A stretch of 43,667 nucleotides of DNA, taken from contig JAAMXY010000092.1 in the NCBI GenBank assembly GCA_019677205.1, positions 86,600-130,266 of the forward strand. The letters run 5' to 3'. The DNA comes from Pinguiococcus pyrenoidosus. Its lineage: Eukaryota; Sar; Pinguiophyceae; Pinguiochrysidales; Pinguiochrysidaceae. This document shows, piece after piece, positions 1-10,829 of this stretch. The first letter of the stretch is position 1; the number at the start of each line of letters is the position of its first letter. Position numbers and translations under genes: made by a program. Below the pieces are notes generated by a model that did not search any database, was not told the origin of the DNA, and saw only the letters and a list, made by a program, of their open reading frames with translations.

Positions 1-11
1 GGGGGTTGTGT

Positions 12-599
12 TCATGTAGAAGGATCACATGAGCCGCGTGTTAGAGACGGCATGTTGACTCGCGCAGACACTGCCAGGATACCTTCCACTGGCACGACAC
101 ATTCATAGTTGGACGTGCTCTCCCGCCCAAAGTCGTCGCGGATGTCGGTGACGGCGTCCAAAGAGAGAGCGGCGTCGTCACAGAAGTAGCTGCGGATCCT
201 GCAACGAAATCGCTAAGCGTTCTCTTCCCCTCCCAAACCACTCGAGCTGCCACGATTTTGCTCTTTGCATACCTCCGCATGTCATCCTCGATCCAGCTCA
301 GCCTCGCCCAGGTCTCGAAGTAGCCCTGGAAGTCCAGGCACAGGACGCCGAAGATGCATACCCAGGGCGTGCTCAGCAGAACGCTCCAGAAGTAGAACAT
401 GAGCATCACGAAGTTCACGCGAATCGCGGCGACCATCCCGATCAGAGTGGTGATCAAGGCCCAGAGGCCCAGGCCCAGCACGAGCACCACATACACGAAG
501 ATCCGACTTCCCTGGACGGCGGCCCGAGATTCTTCGACTTCCGGGACATTCGTGAAAAGCTGATCAAGAATGACGGAACACGACGCCACCAACAAAATC
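12..599 (-). CDS. Hypothetical multi-pass membrane protein, 5' end unresolved
   Basis: I do not recognise this gene. The exon at 273-599 follows a strong 3' splice site (T-rich tract then TTTGCAG, ending at 600). It encodes two long hydrophobic segments, around IFVYVVLVLGLGLWALITTL and NFVMLMFYFWSVLLSTPW, then a hydrophilic stretch ending EDDMRR. An intron at 199-272 (GTATGC...TTGCAG) joins in phase to IRSYFCDDAALS, running to a TGA at 12-14. A GTATCC site at 82 could instead be a donor, in which case the gene leaves the window to the left. The first exon is not certain. One phase-correct option is an ATG at 832-834 with a donor at 829, giving only M-R before the splice. The layout loosely recalls a tetraspanin core, but I see no CCG motif and no last membrane helix, so no family is assigned. 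Confidence 0.45.
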
Positions 600-1150
600 C
601 TGCAAATCAGAAAAAAAAGGGGAATCAGCAAGAGGAGCACTTGACAGAGAGACACGAATCTGAGCCGTTCGGTGGGAAGTTCGCGAGTACCCAAAAAGCG
701 CCAAAACGGCGTTCAGTTCCAAGAGTAAATATCTCTCGGAAACAGGAATGCGAAGCTATGGAATGACCCGTGTGAAACCCTGTGAGCAAAAGGTGGTCGG
801 CCTGGAGGGCTGAGAAAGGTCCGTCCTACCGCATTGCCCATCGTCCTGTGGTTTTTGAGGCGCCACGGCGGCGTGGCGCGCGGCCCGGGGAAGAGAACGC
901 AGGGAAGGAGAAGTCGTCGTTTCCATGCGAAACGTGACAGACGGATGAAGGGCTTTCGATTTCGTTCACCTCTCCTGAAATATTTTCAACTTTTTTTAAC
1001 GTTGACTACCAATATCTTCAAGTTATATAAAAAATTCCATAGGAAAATATTGTTTATTACGTAACCGAATATATAATGAACCCGACAGAATCTTAAGGAG
1101 CGCCAGGATCTTTCAGCTTCTGCGCCGCGCGTTGCGCGCATCTTGCCCCC
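600..1150. promoter_or_regulatory. Divergent intergenic region with an AT-rich island
   Basis: This is the head-to-head spacer between the left-edge membrane gene and EIPR1. Most of it is GC-rich and has no convincing ORF. Positions 985-1080 are strongly AT-rich, with runs of T and A and TATA-like words (ttatataaaaaa near 1022, atatataatgaa near 1069). The island ends about 70 bp before the EIPR1 ATG, so it could hold a core promoter. That role is inference from position and composition. Confidence 0.4.
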
Positions 1151-2432
1151 ATGTACGGCTCAAACTCGTCGGTGTACACTCTCCAGCTTCAGGTCCGTGT
1201 GCAAGGTGCCGTGGACTTTGGGCCACGTCTTACAGCGCGCCTAACCAAGTTCCTTGCCCTCAGGCCCGATGTATGGTAGCCCAGCAGGCGACTCGAGAGC
1301 GCCACCGATTCCTCGCGGGCACTTTGAGCCGCAAGAAGGAGAACGAGCTGCACATAGTCGAGTTTCAGGAGGATCAGCATGAATTTTTCGGCTCTGCCAT
1401 CTATACTATGCCCGGAGAGGTCTGGGCCTTGGCGTCTTCTCCGCTGGATCCGGCCATCGTGGCGGCGAGCGTGCGCACCGGTGCGTTGTCATCGGCCTCT
1501 CTGGGCCAGATGGAGCATTCAGGTCTCTCACTGTTGAGAAACCGCGCTTTGGTGCAGGAGACGGCTTCCAAAATGGCGTTTTTCGACTGCCGGAGGAGTC
1601 CGGCGCGGCAGATGCGGCGGCTGCAGCTGACGAGAGCGGCTACGACGGCGGTGCGGAGTCTCGGGTGGAGTCGGAGGCGGTGGAGGTGTCCCTCTTTGCA
1701 GACAGTCCTCGGAAGCAGGAGGAAATCCTGTTTCATCCGCATGACGAGGCCGGTGGCGCCCCCAGCAACCGCGTCATGTTCATGGACGACACGTACGCGC
1801 GGGTGTTCGACTTCGAGGGCGGGAGCCTGACCGAGCTGGCGAGCATGGCGGTGTCAGAAGGGGAAGAGGCGCTGTGCGCGGGCTGGAACCCTCACAAGCG
1901 GGAGCAGATCGTGGTGGCCAGCGGCAGCGGCGTCGCGCAGTGGGACCTGAGGGCCAAGAAGGGCAGCGCGCTCATACCAGCTGCGCACGAGTTCGGCGTC
2001 ACCTCCCTTGACTTCAATCCGAATCGAGCCTCTGTGCTGGTCACGTCGGGAGAGGACCGTCTCGTCAAGTTTTGGGACATGCGGATGTCGGAGAAGCCGC
2101 TCATGACGCTGGCGAACCACACGCACTGGGTGACGCAGGTGAAGTACAACCCCTTTCACGACCAGTTGATCACGACCGCTGGGTCGGACCACCGCGTGAA
2201 TCTGTGGAGGATCACGAGCATATCTTCCCAGCCCCTGGTAGAGCTAGAGGGGAACGAGGACGGATCCGACAGCGCAGACGTGAAGGTGCTCACGTTCCCC
2301 GAGCCAGAAGACAGCGTGTACAGCTTGGCGTGGAGCGCCTACACGGCCTGGGTGTTCGCGTCGCTGTCGTTCGAGGGACGAATCCTCCTGCATCACGTGC
2401 CCGAGGCAGAGAAATACAAGATTCTTCTGTAG
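1151..2432 (+). CDS. EIPR1: EIPR1/TSSC1-like WD40 protein (EARP and GARP interactor)
   Basis: Exons 1151-1192, 1264-1480 and 1558-2432 give a 377-residue protein, close to animal and plant EIPR1. The introns (71 and 77 bp, GTCCGT...CCTCAG and GTGCGT...GTGCAG) were placed where phase and family alignment agree: LQLQ-ARCM, and VRT-GDGFQNGVFRLPEES, which matches the family's V/I-W-x-x-P strand. WD units are visible around SLDFNPN...VKFWDMR, HTHWVTQVKYNP...VNLWRI and EDSVYSLAWS. The C-terminus EKYKILL is nearly the family's closing KYHILL. Family members bind the EARP and GARP tethering complexes and support endosomal recycling and dense-core vesicle traffic. A low-complexity AADAAAADESG linker sits in the middle. 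The 3' end faces the OSCA-type gene 50 bp away. Confidence 0.9.
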
Positions 2433-2482
2433 CTCTGTGCAATGCATCTCTCGGGACGCCTGTCCCCCGACAGGCCTCTCTC

Positions 2483-5400
2483 CTACTGCATCCACCGAGA
2501 CGGCATCGGCTCCACCCTTTCTGTGCTACGAAGCTCCGGCTGCTGGTAGGCTTTCTCAGTAAAGGTATGCCTCCAGTCATAGAACTCCGACGCCTCTGAA
2601 TCCACTTCCTCTCCAGACATGCTTGTCCTGCCCGTCTCCGTCCACGTGGGGGGCGCCTCCGCATCGCCGCTGACCTGCGCCATCGGTCCCCCACCGCTCA
2701 GGATCCTAGAAGGTCGTTTGTACGTTGTGGAACTTGTCAGATGAGCGAGCCATAACTGTCACCCGGCCGTAGCAGCCACGGCTCCACAGTTCTGGTTCAA
2801 ACGCGCAACGCACCTGTCAACATATGCGGCTCGCTCGAAAGCGAGGGTCTTCGCCGGGCGTTCGTACTTCTCGTGCAGCATGTAGGCGGCGAAGATGGTG
2901 ATTCCGGGAAGGACCAGCACGAAACTGGCCTGACCGAAGCCTTCCTTGATCACCATGTACCCCGCAAGGGTCAGCTGCCCCGCAAGCATCGCGGTGATCG
3001 TCCTCGAGAAAGCCGGGAAGAAGAAGGCTCCTCCGGACTCGCTGCTGTTGATGTACACGTAGATCAATTGATGCTTGTAGATGATGTAGGCCAAGAAGAA
3101 GTAGATCATGACGGCGATGCTGATCAGCGGACAGATGAGCTGGAAGCAGAAGCCGATGATCGTGCTCATGAGCACCGCCGGGTAGACCCATCCGTAGGGG
3201 AAGGCCCGCGGATCGGTGCGATCGAGGATCTCGCGCTCTCCCATCAGCTTCTTCTCCTTGTTGCCGCACACCAAGTAGGGGAAGATGACGTGGAGCCGAC
3301 TGAGCTCCCAGGTCAGCCCCTGCAAAATGCGGATGATCATCACGCCCATGAAGTACGAGCCTTGCGCCGGGAGGGCGTTGCCCAAGATGCTGAGGATCTT
3401 GCTGGGATCCTCGATGATGTCGAAGATCGCGTCGGTCACGCTGCCCGCGGTCACCGTGATGTACACAAAGGCCAGCTGCACATTGAAGAATCGCCGCAGG
3501 ATGACCGTTTGGATCATCACCATGGTCTTGTAGCGCTCGTAGAACTCGGCCGAGACGAGGAAGATCAGTGGCGTCAGCTGGACGATTCCAAGGGCTGCCA
3601 GCGTCGGCAAGTAGGTGCTCAGGAGCTGGAACCACTGCTCATCTTGGTATTCCTCCAGCGACGGAAACGCCCTGATGAGCGTATCCCGGTTGGTGGCCGC
3701 GACGCAAAGACCGATGGGAACGTTGAACAGAAGCGCGAGGGTGGCAAACGCCAGCATCGCCAGGAGGCGTCTGCTCCTGGCCTCGTCCAAGGTGTTCGCG
3801 ACGTTCTTCCAGACGATGTCGCGGGGCTCCGGCGCCTGGACGGCAGTCATCTTCGTGCCTTTCACCTCTGCGTTGGTGAGCAAGCACTGGTGAGCGCTCG
3901 CCGTCGCGGCCAGGGAAGTGAAGGTGACAAATCCGGTGTTCGACGCGTCCGACCCGATCGTCAGGGCTTCCAGCGTCGCGATGGCATTCCCAAGGCCCCC
4001 AATCGCCCCTCCCACCGCGATCTTGGTGTTGTCGAGAATCTGGGACAATCAAGGAGAGACAAGAAGCACGCAAGCGTCGTAAGCTCGTTGTTGCCCACGG
4101 CGCTCTCCAAAGAGCACACCACACTCTTCCCCGGCAGGGAAGCTGCAGTATCGCGTACCTGACTGACACCTGTGCGCCCAACAGCCGTCGTGCCGTCGAC
4201 CGCGGTCTTGCCCATCCCGGCCAGAATGCTGGTGACGAAGTTGGCCGTCCCTGGCTCCGGTTTCTGCTCCTCGTCGCTTCCCTGCTGGCTCGGCGGCTGC
4301 ATCGTCCCGTAGTCCAGGTTGCTCTCCGGAGGAGGCGTCTGCGGACTGGTGGCGTCACCAGTGTAGTCCTCGTCCAGAAGCTTGTTCTTCAGGGTGGAGG
4401 AGCTCCCGCTGCCAGAGGCGACAAGAGACAGGGAACCCCGCTCCCCACCCACGCCACCATGCTGAGGCGACATGGCCGATGCTGCGTCGACTATCCGCCG
4501 GACTAGGCTCGCTCGACGTTTCAACTTCAGCTTCGGTGGCCTCGGCACGCTGGCCCGTTTACTGCTGATCCCGCTTTCGCTAAACCGGCCAGAGAAGCGG
4601 ACGGACAGCCTGCTGCTCTCTACATCGTCCGGATAGCTCTCCAAGGACCTGTTCGCGGGGCGGAAGGCAACGGTCAGGCAGGCCCTGTGGGGAACGCATC
4701 ATCCGAAAGGAGCCCAAGAAGGCAAATCTACGTACGGTGTCCGCGCAAGGTCATTATCCTTGCTCTCCTCGCCCAGCGTTCCAGCGCTTTCTGGTTGTGC
4801 CGGCTGCCCTGGCGGCGCGGGCGGCGCGGGCGGCGCTGGCTGCGCGGGCTGCTGCCCCCTTCGGTCCCCATCCATTTCGAAGCCCGGCTGGCGCGCCCCC
4901 TCCAGCGCTCCTCTGGGCACGTCGATGATCGTGCCGATGTTCTCCTCCATGCTGAAGAGGAGGGAGGACAGAAGCGGCATCTCCGCGGCGGCGACGATCT
5001 CTGCACGATGCGCGTCGTCACTGTACTTCTTTTGAATGGCGATGACCTCATCGTTGAGGAGCTCCAGCAGCGCTCCCAGGAACTCTACCGCGGGCTGGGG
5101 CGCGGAGCTCTCGCAACAGCCCAGAATCCTCAGCCACCGCACCGCCCTAGCAAGCACGGTGAGCCAAGAAGGACAGCGTCTCCGGCAAGCGCGTGATCCA
5201 CCATCTTACCATTCCCTGTTGGTCTCCTTCTTGGCCAGGACCTTCAAGGAGGCGGAGGCTGCGTAGATGACCTCCTGCTGCTGGTCGGTGTTGCGGCTCC
5301 CGAAGAAGCCCCAGGGCTTGAACATGTGCGGCGCTCCGTCCGGATCCGCATTGTCAAGTAGAGTGTACTTCTCGAGCAGGGAGGCGACCTGCTCCCGCCT

Positions 5401-6183
5401 CCTCATGATCGCGGCCAGCTTTCGCGTGTTGAGACACACGATGGCAGAGTGCACCTGCCCCGGGAAGAGCTCGTTGAAGTATTTGTACAGCGCCGCGTTG
5501 GTGCGAAGATGCGGCGGGATCATCTCCACCAGGACCGTGTATCTCGCCTGCGGCGCCGTCTCCCGGGAGCCGTGCACGAAGAACTGGTGTCGCAGCTGCA
5601 CGAAGTCGCGGTACTCCTCCGACAGGAGGTACAGAGCGTACAACGTAAAGAAGTAGGCGCACAAGGTGACCACCCACAGGTTCTTGCTGCCCTGCGCCAT
5701 GTTGGCCATGGTGGTCTGGTAGAAGGTGTCGTCCACGTTCTTGGCGCCGCTGTCGTACAGCGGGATGAGCACCACGACGCCCCAAAAGGCGACGAAGCTG
5801 AAAATCCGGCACTGCATCCGCAGAAACCGAAGCAGCACGAAGGCATCCAGGCCCACAAGATCCAACAGCTGCTGCTCCCCATCCACCTGAATCACCGGCT
5901 GCAGCCAGCCGCCCAGGAAGCTGGGCCGCTCGGGCAGGTCCGGGCCGGTACCCGCGCCCGTATCTGGATCCACATCGACGTATCTGGGCACTTTGCGGTC
6001 GTTTCCGTAGGGCAGTTTCAGAAAGCTGACATAGTTGCCGCCATACGCGCTTGTTCGGCCGTTGTTCAGCTGCCTCCCCGCTTCGAACAGCATGTACAGG
6101 ATGCTGCCGAGGAGCGAAGACACCTGCAAGGTGCTCACGATGGCGTCCCAGCCGCGATATGTGGCCTCGTCGTCGTCCGACAT
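2483..6183 (-). CDS. OSCA/CSC1/TMEM63-type hyperosmolality-gated cation channel
   Basis: Exons on the minus strand are 6183-5210, 5146-4736, 4648-4159, 4039-2763 and 2705-2483, giving 1,124 residues from ATG at 6183. All four introns (63, 87, 119 and 57 bp) are GT-AG and in phase. For the second intron an in-frame acceptor 37 bp upstream would also work. The N-terminus has three hydrophobic segments, then the cytosolic RRM-like region (YTVLVEMIPPHLRTN... to LLEKY). After a long insert comes FVTF and APEPRDIVWKN, the family signature before the DUF221 (RSN1) seven-helix region. The protein ends in KAYQQPELRS, a typical OSCA tail. Members are mechanosensitive or osmosensitive Ca2+-permeable channels. 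The insert (about 200-300 residues, including a QPAQPAPPAPPAPP run and basic-serine stretches) is much longer than in plant or yeast members, which have roughly 700-1,000 residues in total. Confidence 0.88.
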
Positions 6184-6728
6184 GCTGACAAGCCGAAGTG
6201 TTCACTTGGCGGAAACTCTTCGAAAGTCGCCGCCTCTCACAAGCCGCACACGCCGCACTTCTTCCCAGACCCTGCGCGGCGCTGTGAGCCTCGGATCCGA
6301 GGAGGTACCTGCGGGCAAATCAGCTGAAACGCTTCGGAGCGCCGCGCTCTGTGGGGCAGATTGGAGCGGCGTCAGAGCTGCCAAGAGAACGCCAACGAAG
6401 GAGGACTTCGGACGGATTTTGAAAGAACAAGACCTGCTTCGTTTCTCCAATGAACAGAGCGGATAACGGCTTCGCCCGGATTAAGTTTTGCAAATGCCAA
6501 GATTCTTCCGTTTCGACATAAGAGAGCGAAATTGCGTTCTCTGGACCACTTCGGATCGTCTCTGTCCGCGCCGACGGCCACGACAGGCACTGCAGCGCCC
6601 TCCTGCAGCGTCCGCGCCCGAGTGCCTCTCAGCGCCGGGCTTAAGCTGCGGGTCCCGTCGGGAATAGCGCTCGCAGCGTGGTGTCAATTGGCGCGGTCCG
6701 TATCTGCGGGAAACTGGCAACTCGGACG
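6184..6728. promoter_or_regulatory. Divergent spacer upstream of the OSCA-type gene
   Basis: This is a head-to-head region between the OSCA-type gene (-) and the small orphan gene (+). Short open frames occur on both strands, but none has a family signature, an ATG in good context or coherent splice sites. I see nothing specific beyond presumed promoters. Confidence 0.35.
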
Positions 6729-7046
6729 ATGGCGTCCCCCACCCCGCCAGCCAAAGCGGAGAGCAAGGAGGCTTTGGCGCCCATGGGAGGCGCCACGAGC
6801 GTGGCAAGCGGGCAGGAGGCGGCGGGGAAAGATGGCGGCGCGGCGGGGAAGTCGGAGGCGAGGGCAGATGGCGACAAGAGCTCCAAGACGACGTACCTAC
6901 GACAACGGACTGCGCAGCGAATGAAGGCAGAGGCGGCTTTTGCCTTCATGCCGGGCGGAAGACACCGCCGGGGCATTCGCGCACCTGGCTGTCTCTGCTG
7001 CGACCCGGACAACCTGGATGCGCAGCTCGACAACTTGCTGAGCTGA
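6729..7046 (+). CDS. Small orphan protein, 105 aa
   Basis: This single-exon frame runs from ATG 6729 to TGA 7044-7046. The first half is low-complexity and rich in Ala, Gly, Lys and Glu (PTPPAKAESKEALAP, GKDGGAAGKSEARADGD). The second half looks folded or motif-like: KTTYLRQRTAQRMKAEAAFAFMPGG, then a CLCC pair and DPDNLDAQLDNLLS. It has no signal peptide or membrane segment. I do not recognise the family. It lies divergently to the OSCA-type gene and has a perfect inverted repeat just past its stop codon (7092-7125). It could also be the last exon of a longer gene, but no upstream exon is evident. Confidence 0.5.
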   Translation: MASPTPPAKAESKEALAPMGGATSVASGQEAAGKDGGAAGKSEARADGDKSSKTTYLRQRTAQRMKAEAAFAFMPGGRHRRGIRAPGCLCCDPDNLDAQLDNLLS

Positions 7047-7935
7047 GTTGCGTCCACGAAATCCCCTCTCCGCAACAAGTCTCGGGGAGGAAGTTGGGAA
7101 AGGGGGGCAGCGCCCTTTCCCAACTGGTTGGCAGTATGATGCAAAGCTCGCGCGCGATAGTGAGTAGCGGACATCGAGTGCGCTGAGCAGTGCTCCCTTT
7201 GGCGGAGTCAGGGATTCCAAAGCTCCGTCAACGCCACTTCCAAGCAGCGGAGGGTTCTCGAGACGCTGACAGAGAGGTTCCTTGACTTCTCCCTCGCAGC
7301 CGAATAGGAAGCTAGTTGGATCGACCAGCGATCAGCACTGGAAGCAATAGTTGGGGCGTCGAAGCGCTGTGTAGGAGTGCAAAGGCAGTGGAGTTTGTCC
7401 TGTCCAACGCAGGACAAGAACATGTGCGGTATGGGTGAATTCAGTGAAGAACGAAGGTTGAGTTGTGAGATGACTTGGCATCGTCTCTCCTGCCCGTCCG
7501 CCCTTTGGTCTCTCATCCTGCTCAGCAGGTCTGCTCCAGGTAGTCTCCCTGCACGCTCGTCAAGCTGAGACTGCTCAGCAGCGGCTGCGTTTTTGCGGTC
7601 GGGTCTTCCCCAAGAGATCGGAGCCCATCGCCGCTTGCGTTGCCTTCGGACTCGTTCTCTTGCTAAAGTCATCACTGAGGAGCCCCCACGTTACCCTACA
7701 CCCGAACGCGCCGCCTCTCGTTGCGGATCCCCTTGTTTCGCGTTTTGATCCGGACTGGCCTCGGGCCGCCAGTACCTCAGGCACGCGAAGTTGCCGAAGG
7801 AAGGCCTCGGGACGCGGGATGGAGCCAGTGCGGCGCCTGTAGAGCGGCTGCGGCATCGGCTCTCCTGGGCTGCTTCGGCGCCGCCTCTCCAAGGCCCACG
7901 GCCCTCGGCAGGTCATGTGTGCCTAGGCGCGGACC
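7047..7935. other. Intergenic stretch without a supported gene
   Basis: This gap of 889 bp lies between two same-strand genes, one of only two places where strand alternation breaks. It contains the hairpin at 7092-7125. A minus-strand open frame at about 7208-7672 has an ATG, but its product is Arg- and Gln-rich with no recognisable motif, so I do not call it. A missed minus-strand or noncoding gene here would restore the alternation. Confidence 0.4.
7092..7125. repeat. Perfect inverted repeat (13-bp stem, 8-nt loop)
   Basis: AGTTGGGAAAGGG (7092-7104) is exactly complementary to CCCTTTCCCAACT (7113-7125), with the loop GGGCAGCG between. It lies about 45 bp downstream of the stop of the 105-aa gene, so it would form a stable stem-loop in that gene's 3' UTR or just beyond it. 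Confidence 0.75.
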
Positions 7936-8894
7936 ATGGAAAGCATCAAAGAGAATGGCGACGATGAGAGGAGAGAGATTCGGCCGCTGGTGCGGCAGCT
8001 CAGCGGCATCACGCTGCCTCGCAGCACCGTCGTGGGCTTTGGCGCCTTCGTGTTCCTCTGGCTACTCTACATGACCGCCGGCTTCTTGTGGTTGTACTGG
8101 GAGCACGTGCGGGTAAAGTGGCTGGATCTGCGCTGCTGCAAGGAGAGGGTCTCACTGGCGATCTTGCTTGCGTTGCAGCTGCAAGCGAAGACGGCTCCCA
8201 CGCCGCCCGAAGCGGAACTGGAGACGGAGATCATCACTCGGATGTCCGCAGCAGGTGAATGCCAATGCGTCTTCTCCACCTTCCCCCCAGGTTTGCGCAT
8301 GGAGAAGACGCATGGTGTAACGCTGTCCTCCTCGCCAAAGGTCGCGTGGCGGCGAAAGCTTTTCGGCGGTTCCTCGACTCCGTGCCTTTTGTCGGTGAGT
8401 TTGGATGCGTTTTTTTTTTTACTTTTGGTCCTCTTTGTTGTTGTTGATATGCGGCGTTGATAAAGTTTCTGTCCCCCTGTTGCTTGCAGCGGTGTTCGTT
8501 GGCGTGATTTTTGACAACGCTTGGATGGCGTCCTCAGCGGAGAAGGTCGGAATGCTGCTGGGCACGGTGTGGACGACGGTCGCTCCGCTTTTCACGAAGG
8601 TAGCAGTGGGTGCTGCGGCGGCGGATTGTCTTACGGTCTCACTGATTGTCCCAGAACAAATACCAGATCCTCCGTTTCCTGCCTTCTATACTGAGAGCGG
8701 CGCGCTTTGTGGTTGTCGTGAGAAACTTGAAGGTGAGCGTGGCGATGCTTTTGGTTCATCGTCGTCCCTGGCTGATGCGAGCTGACGTGATTGGTCTGTT
8801 TCCCGTGTTTACGCAGCTTGTGACGGACACGTTGCGAGGATTTTTGAGGAAGCTTCACAAGGGAGCCTCCAAAGCACCGCCTCTCCTCCAGTAA
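7936..8894 (+). CDS. Hypothetical membrane protein, multi-exon
   Basis: The start is ATG 7936 in good context (accATGG). Exons are 7936-8254, 8341-8394, 8490-8599, 8655-8732 and 8817-8894, ending at TAA. The introns (86, 95, 55 and 84 bp) are GT-AG and phase-consistent. The first uses an AAAG acceptor, and only that choice keeps the frame into RVAAKAFRRFLDSVPF-VAVFVGVIFDNAW. A further 66-bp in-frame segment at 8113-8178 (GTAAAG...TTGCAG) may also be an intron. The product is about 190-212 residues. It has an N-terminal hydrophobic helix (VVGFGAFVFLWLLYMTAGFLW), a second one around VAVFVGVIFD, and a basic amphipathic C-terminus. The family is not recognised. A role in an organelle or endomembrane is possible but not shown. 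Confidence 0.6.
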
Positions 8895-9166
8895 GGGACA
8901 AGGCAAGGCGTCGGGGGCGGAATCGGAGCAGCTGCGGGCTCATAAGAAGCCGCAGTCCTGCTGCACACGTGGTCTTCCTGGACAGCGAAGACAAAAGGGG
9001 GGGGAAAGGCTGCTTCGACGTTCGGGCATCGGAAGATAAGATCTCTCAGCTAGTATCATGCGAAGGTTGAAAGCAGAAGGATAAGAAAGCGTGAGAAGGA
9101 AGTAAGGAAAGGAAACAAACCAGGGGGGTCACAACAGGCAGAGCCAAAGGAGTTCCTGTGAACGAC

Positions 9167-9763
9167 TCAGGTGGGTATTCGGATCCTTGCTTTCTTGCTA
9201 CTGTCCACGCCGCCAGGACGCTCCGTCGGCGCTTTGCGCTTGACTAAACCTTGTCCACCTTTACGATCAGCTGAAGGCCCCACCCTGCCTGCTCCGCGGC
9301 GAGTCGAGCGAAAGCTTTCCAAGACCTTCACGAGGGACGCAATCTTATCTGCGTCGGCGTCGACGTCGGCGTCTGCGTCGGCGTCGGCACTCTCGACAGC
9401 TTCCTTTTTGATCTCGCTTCGCGCATCCGGCAATAAGAACGCCACGGCGCTGGCCGGTCGCATGCCGAAGATCCTGCCGATCTCTTGCCTTGATCGGTTC
9501 ATGAGGATGCTGGGCACCTCCGCGTGGATCGCCGACACCATGAGCGCGCGCAGCATCAGCGCCGGCTTTGCGTCCTTGCTGAGCAGCAGGAGGCGGACTC
9601 GTCCGCTTTCCAGAGCGCGCGCCACGTTGTTCATGCCGAAGCAGATGAAGCGCTTGCGCGTCGGCTTGGGCAGCGGACTCGCTTCCTTCTCGAGCCGCTC
9701 GAGGATCGCTTGCCGGTGCGCCGCCGGAACCGCCAGCAGCTCATCTTCCTTCGAAGTCCACAT
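9167..9763 (-). CDS. RPP38-like L7Ae/L30e-fold protein (RNase P/MRP subunit candidate)
   Basis: This single exon runs from ATG 9763 to TGA 9167-9169 and encodes 198 residues. Residues about 40-115 (FGMNNVARALESGRVRLLLLSKDAKP...VPSILMNR...GRIFGMRPASAVAFLLP) fit the L7Ae/L30e/Gadd45 kink-turn-binding fold. The pattern of N-x-V-T/A-R-A-L-E, a K-x-x-x-P stretch and a late GL/GM-(K/R) loop is closest to eukaryotic Rpp38, which binds the RNase P and MRP RNAs for pre-tRNA and pre-rRNA processing. The C-terminal third is a charged tail with an (AD)n run (ADADADADVDADAD) and a basic KRK...SSKKARIR end that could direct nuclear localisation. SBP2-like or other L7Ae relatives remain possible. Its 3' end faces the previous gene. 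An upstream exon cannot be excluded. Confidence 0.6.
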   Translation of the reverse strand: MWTSKEDELLAVPAAHRQAILERLEKEASPLPKPTRKRFICFGMNNVARALESGRVRLLLLSKDAKPALMLRALMVSAIHAEVPSILMNRSRQEIGRIFGMRPASAVAFLLPDARSEIKKEAVESADADADADVDADADKIASLVKVLESFRSTRRGAGRVGPSADRKGGQGLVKRKAPTERPGGVDSSKKARIRIPT

Positions 9764-10829
9764 GGAGCTGAGGACACAAGCGCCTTGACGAGCGCATGTG
9801 GCGTGTGCTCCAAGAGCGGTGCCACAGCTGGTTCTGCGCCCAAAAGCGCGAAATCTGCGGGGGAAACACCGCTTTTCCCGTTGCGAAAAAGGGGATAAAA
9901 TCCGTCTGTCCCATCCTCGAGTTCCAGGATCGTTCCGCAGCAGAAGGAGAAGTCAAGAACTGCTGTTCCAGATCTGCCGATCTGGTGAGTTTTGAAATTT
10001 GCAAGAACACCTGCTGGCCAATCTGGCGTCCTTTTCAACGGGCAGTCAAGTCTCTCGTCAAATTGTGGTCGCGAAGCATGCGGCCACAAGAAGAGAATTC
10101 TCCGTTGATGACCGAACTCGCCTCCATTGGAGTGTAGTTTGGAGTTCCGCGTTTTAAATTTACCAAGATTGTGGGCGCCGCAGCCAATCCCGCGCTTCCG
10201 AGGCAGCTCGCTCCTTATCGAACCGATGTCTGCACATCCCTCCTTCTCCTAGTCTCCGCTCTCCTACATCCCCCGGATCCAAGTGCAACGATGTCATCCG
10301 TCGCGAGCCAATCAGCGCCTGCCATCCGCCAGCGTTTTTCGCCCCGTTTCGCAACCGTCTGGAGTCTTCCGCGCAGCACGTCGTCTCCGCCGGGCGTTTT
10401 GGAGCACTCGGGCGCAGTCCGTCGGGCCTCAGCGACTTTGGTGCCCAGGGGGGTGTCTGGTGCAACGAGACGGGGCCACCGGAGAAAAGGCTTCCTCGCC
10501 ACGGAATTCCATTTTGAAAGCGGAATTGGCAGAAAGCCGTCGACGGCCCAGTTAAACAGCCGCAGTCCTGCGCGCTGAGCCTGCGAACCATGAGCAAATT
10601 GAACGGAAGGTGCCTACTGCTTTGGCTTGCTGTGCTCCCATGCTGCGCCATGCGGTACTGCCTGGACCTTGGGTGGGGCCCCTGTGTGAGAGAGGGAGGG
10701 GGGAACTGGAGACTTCGGCTTCGTTTGCCGCCGTTTGAAATTCGTCTGCCTCTCCGCGCGTGTCTTGCAACGTAGCAGGGGTGCACTGAACGCCAGGCCG
10801 GCAGAGTACTAACCCGAGATGTCTCGCCC
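9764..10829. promoter_or_regulatory. Divergent spacer between the RPP38-like gene and guanine deaminase
   Basis: This head-to-head region of 1,066 bp has only scattered open frames on both strands. A plus-strand frame at 10590 starts MSKLNGRCLLLWLAVLPCCA, which looks like a signal peptide. It stops after 61 codons with no downstream partner, so I do not call it. No repeat or RNA gene is evident. Confidence 0.35.

Noticed and set aside
834-1064. Plus-strand 76-codon frame upstream of EIPR1
   Set aside because: It does not begin with an ATG. It runs from a GC-rich region into the AT-rich island, and its product lacks any domain.
2873-4162. Long plus-strand frame of over 400 codons antisense to the OSCA-type gene
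   Set aside because: It is a shadow frame of GC-rich coding DNA on the other strand. Its product is His/Glu/Arg-rich without any motif, and the minus strand has full family signatures and matching splice sites.
7208-7672. Minus-strand frame of about 154 codons in the gap before the membrane orphan
   Set aside because: It would restore strand alternation, but the product is Arg/Gln/Ser-rich with no motif, hydrophobic core or splice structure. I kept it only as a possibility.
8255-8290. 36-bp GTGAAT...CCCCAG segment as an intron
   Set aside because: It is shorter than any other intron here (minimum about 55 bp), and removing it leads to a stop at the next junction. The 86-bp option keeps the frame.
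10590-10775. Short plus-strand frame starting with a signal-peptide-like sequence
   Set aside because: It stops after 61 codons. The only donor (at about 10610) gives no phase-correct join to guanine deaminase, whose own start is conserved.
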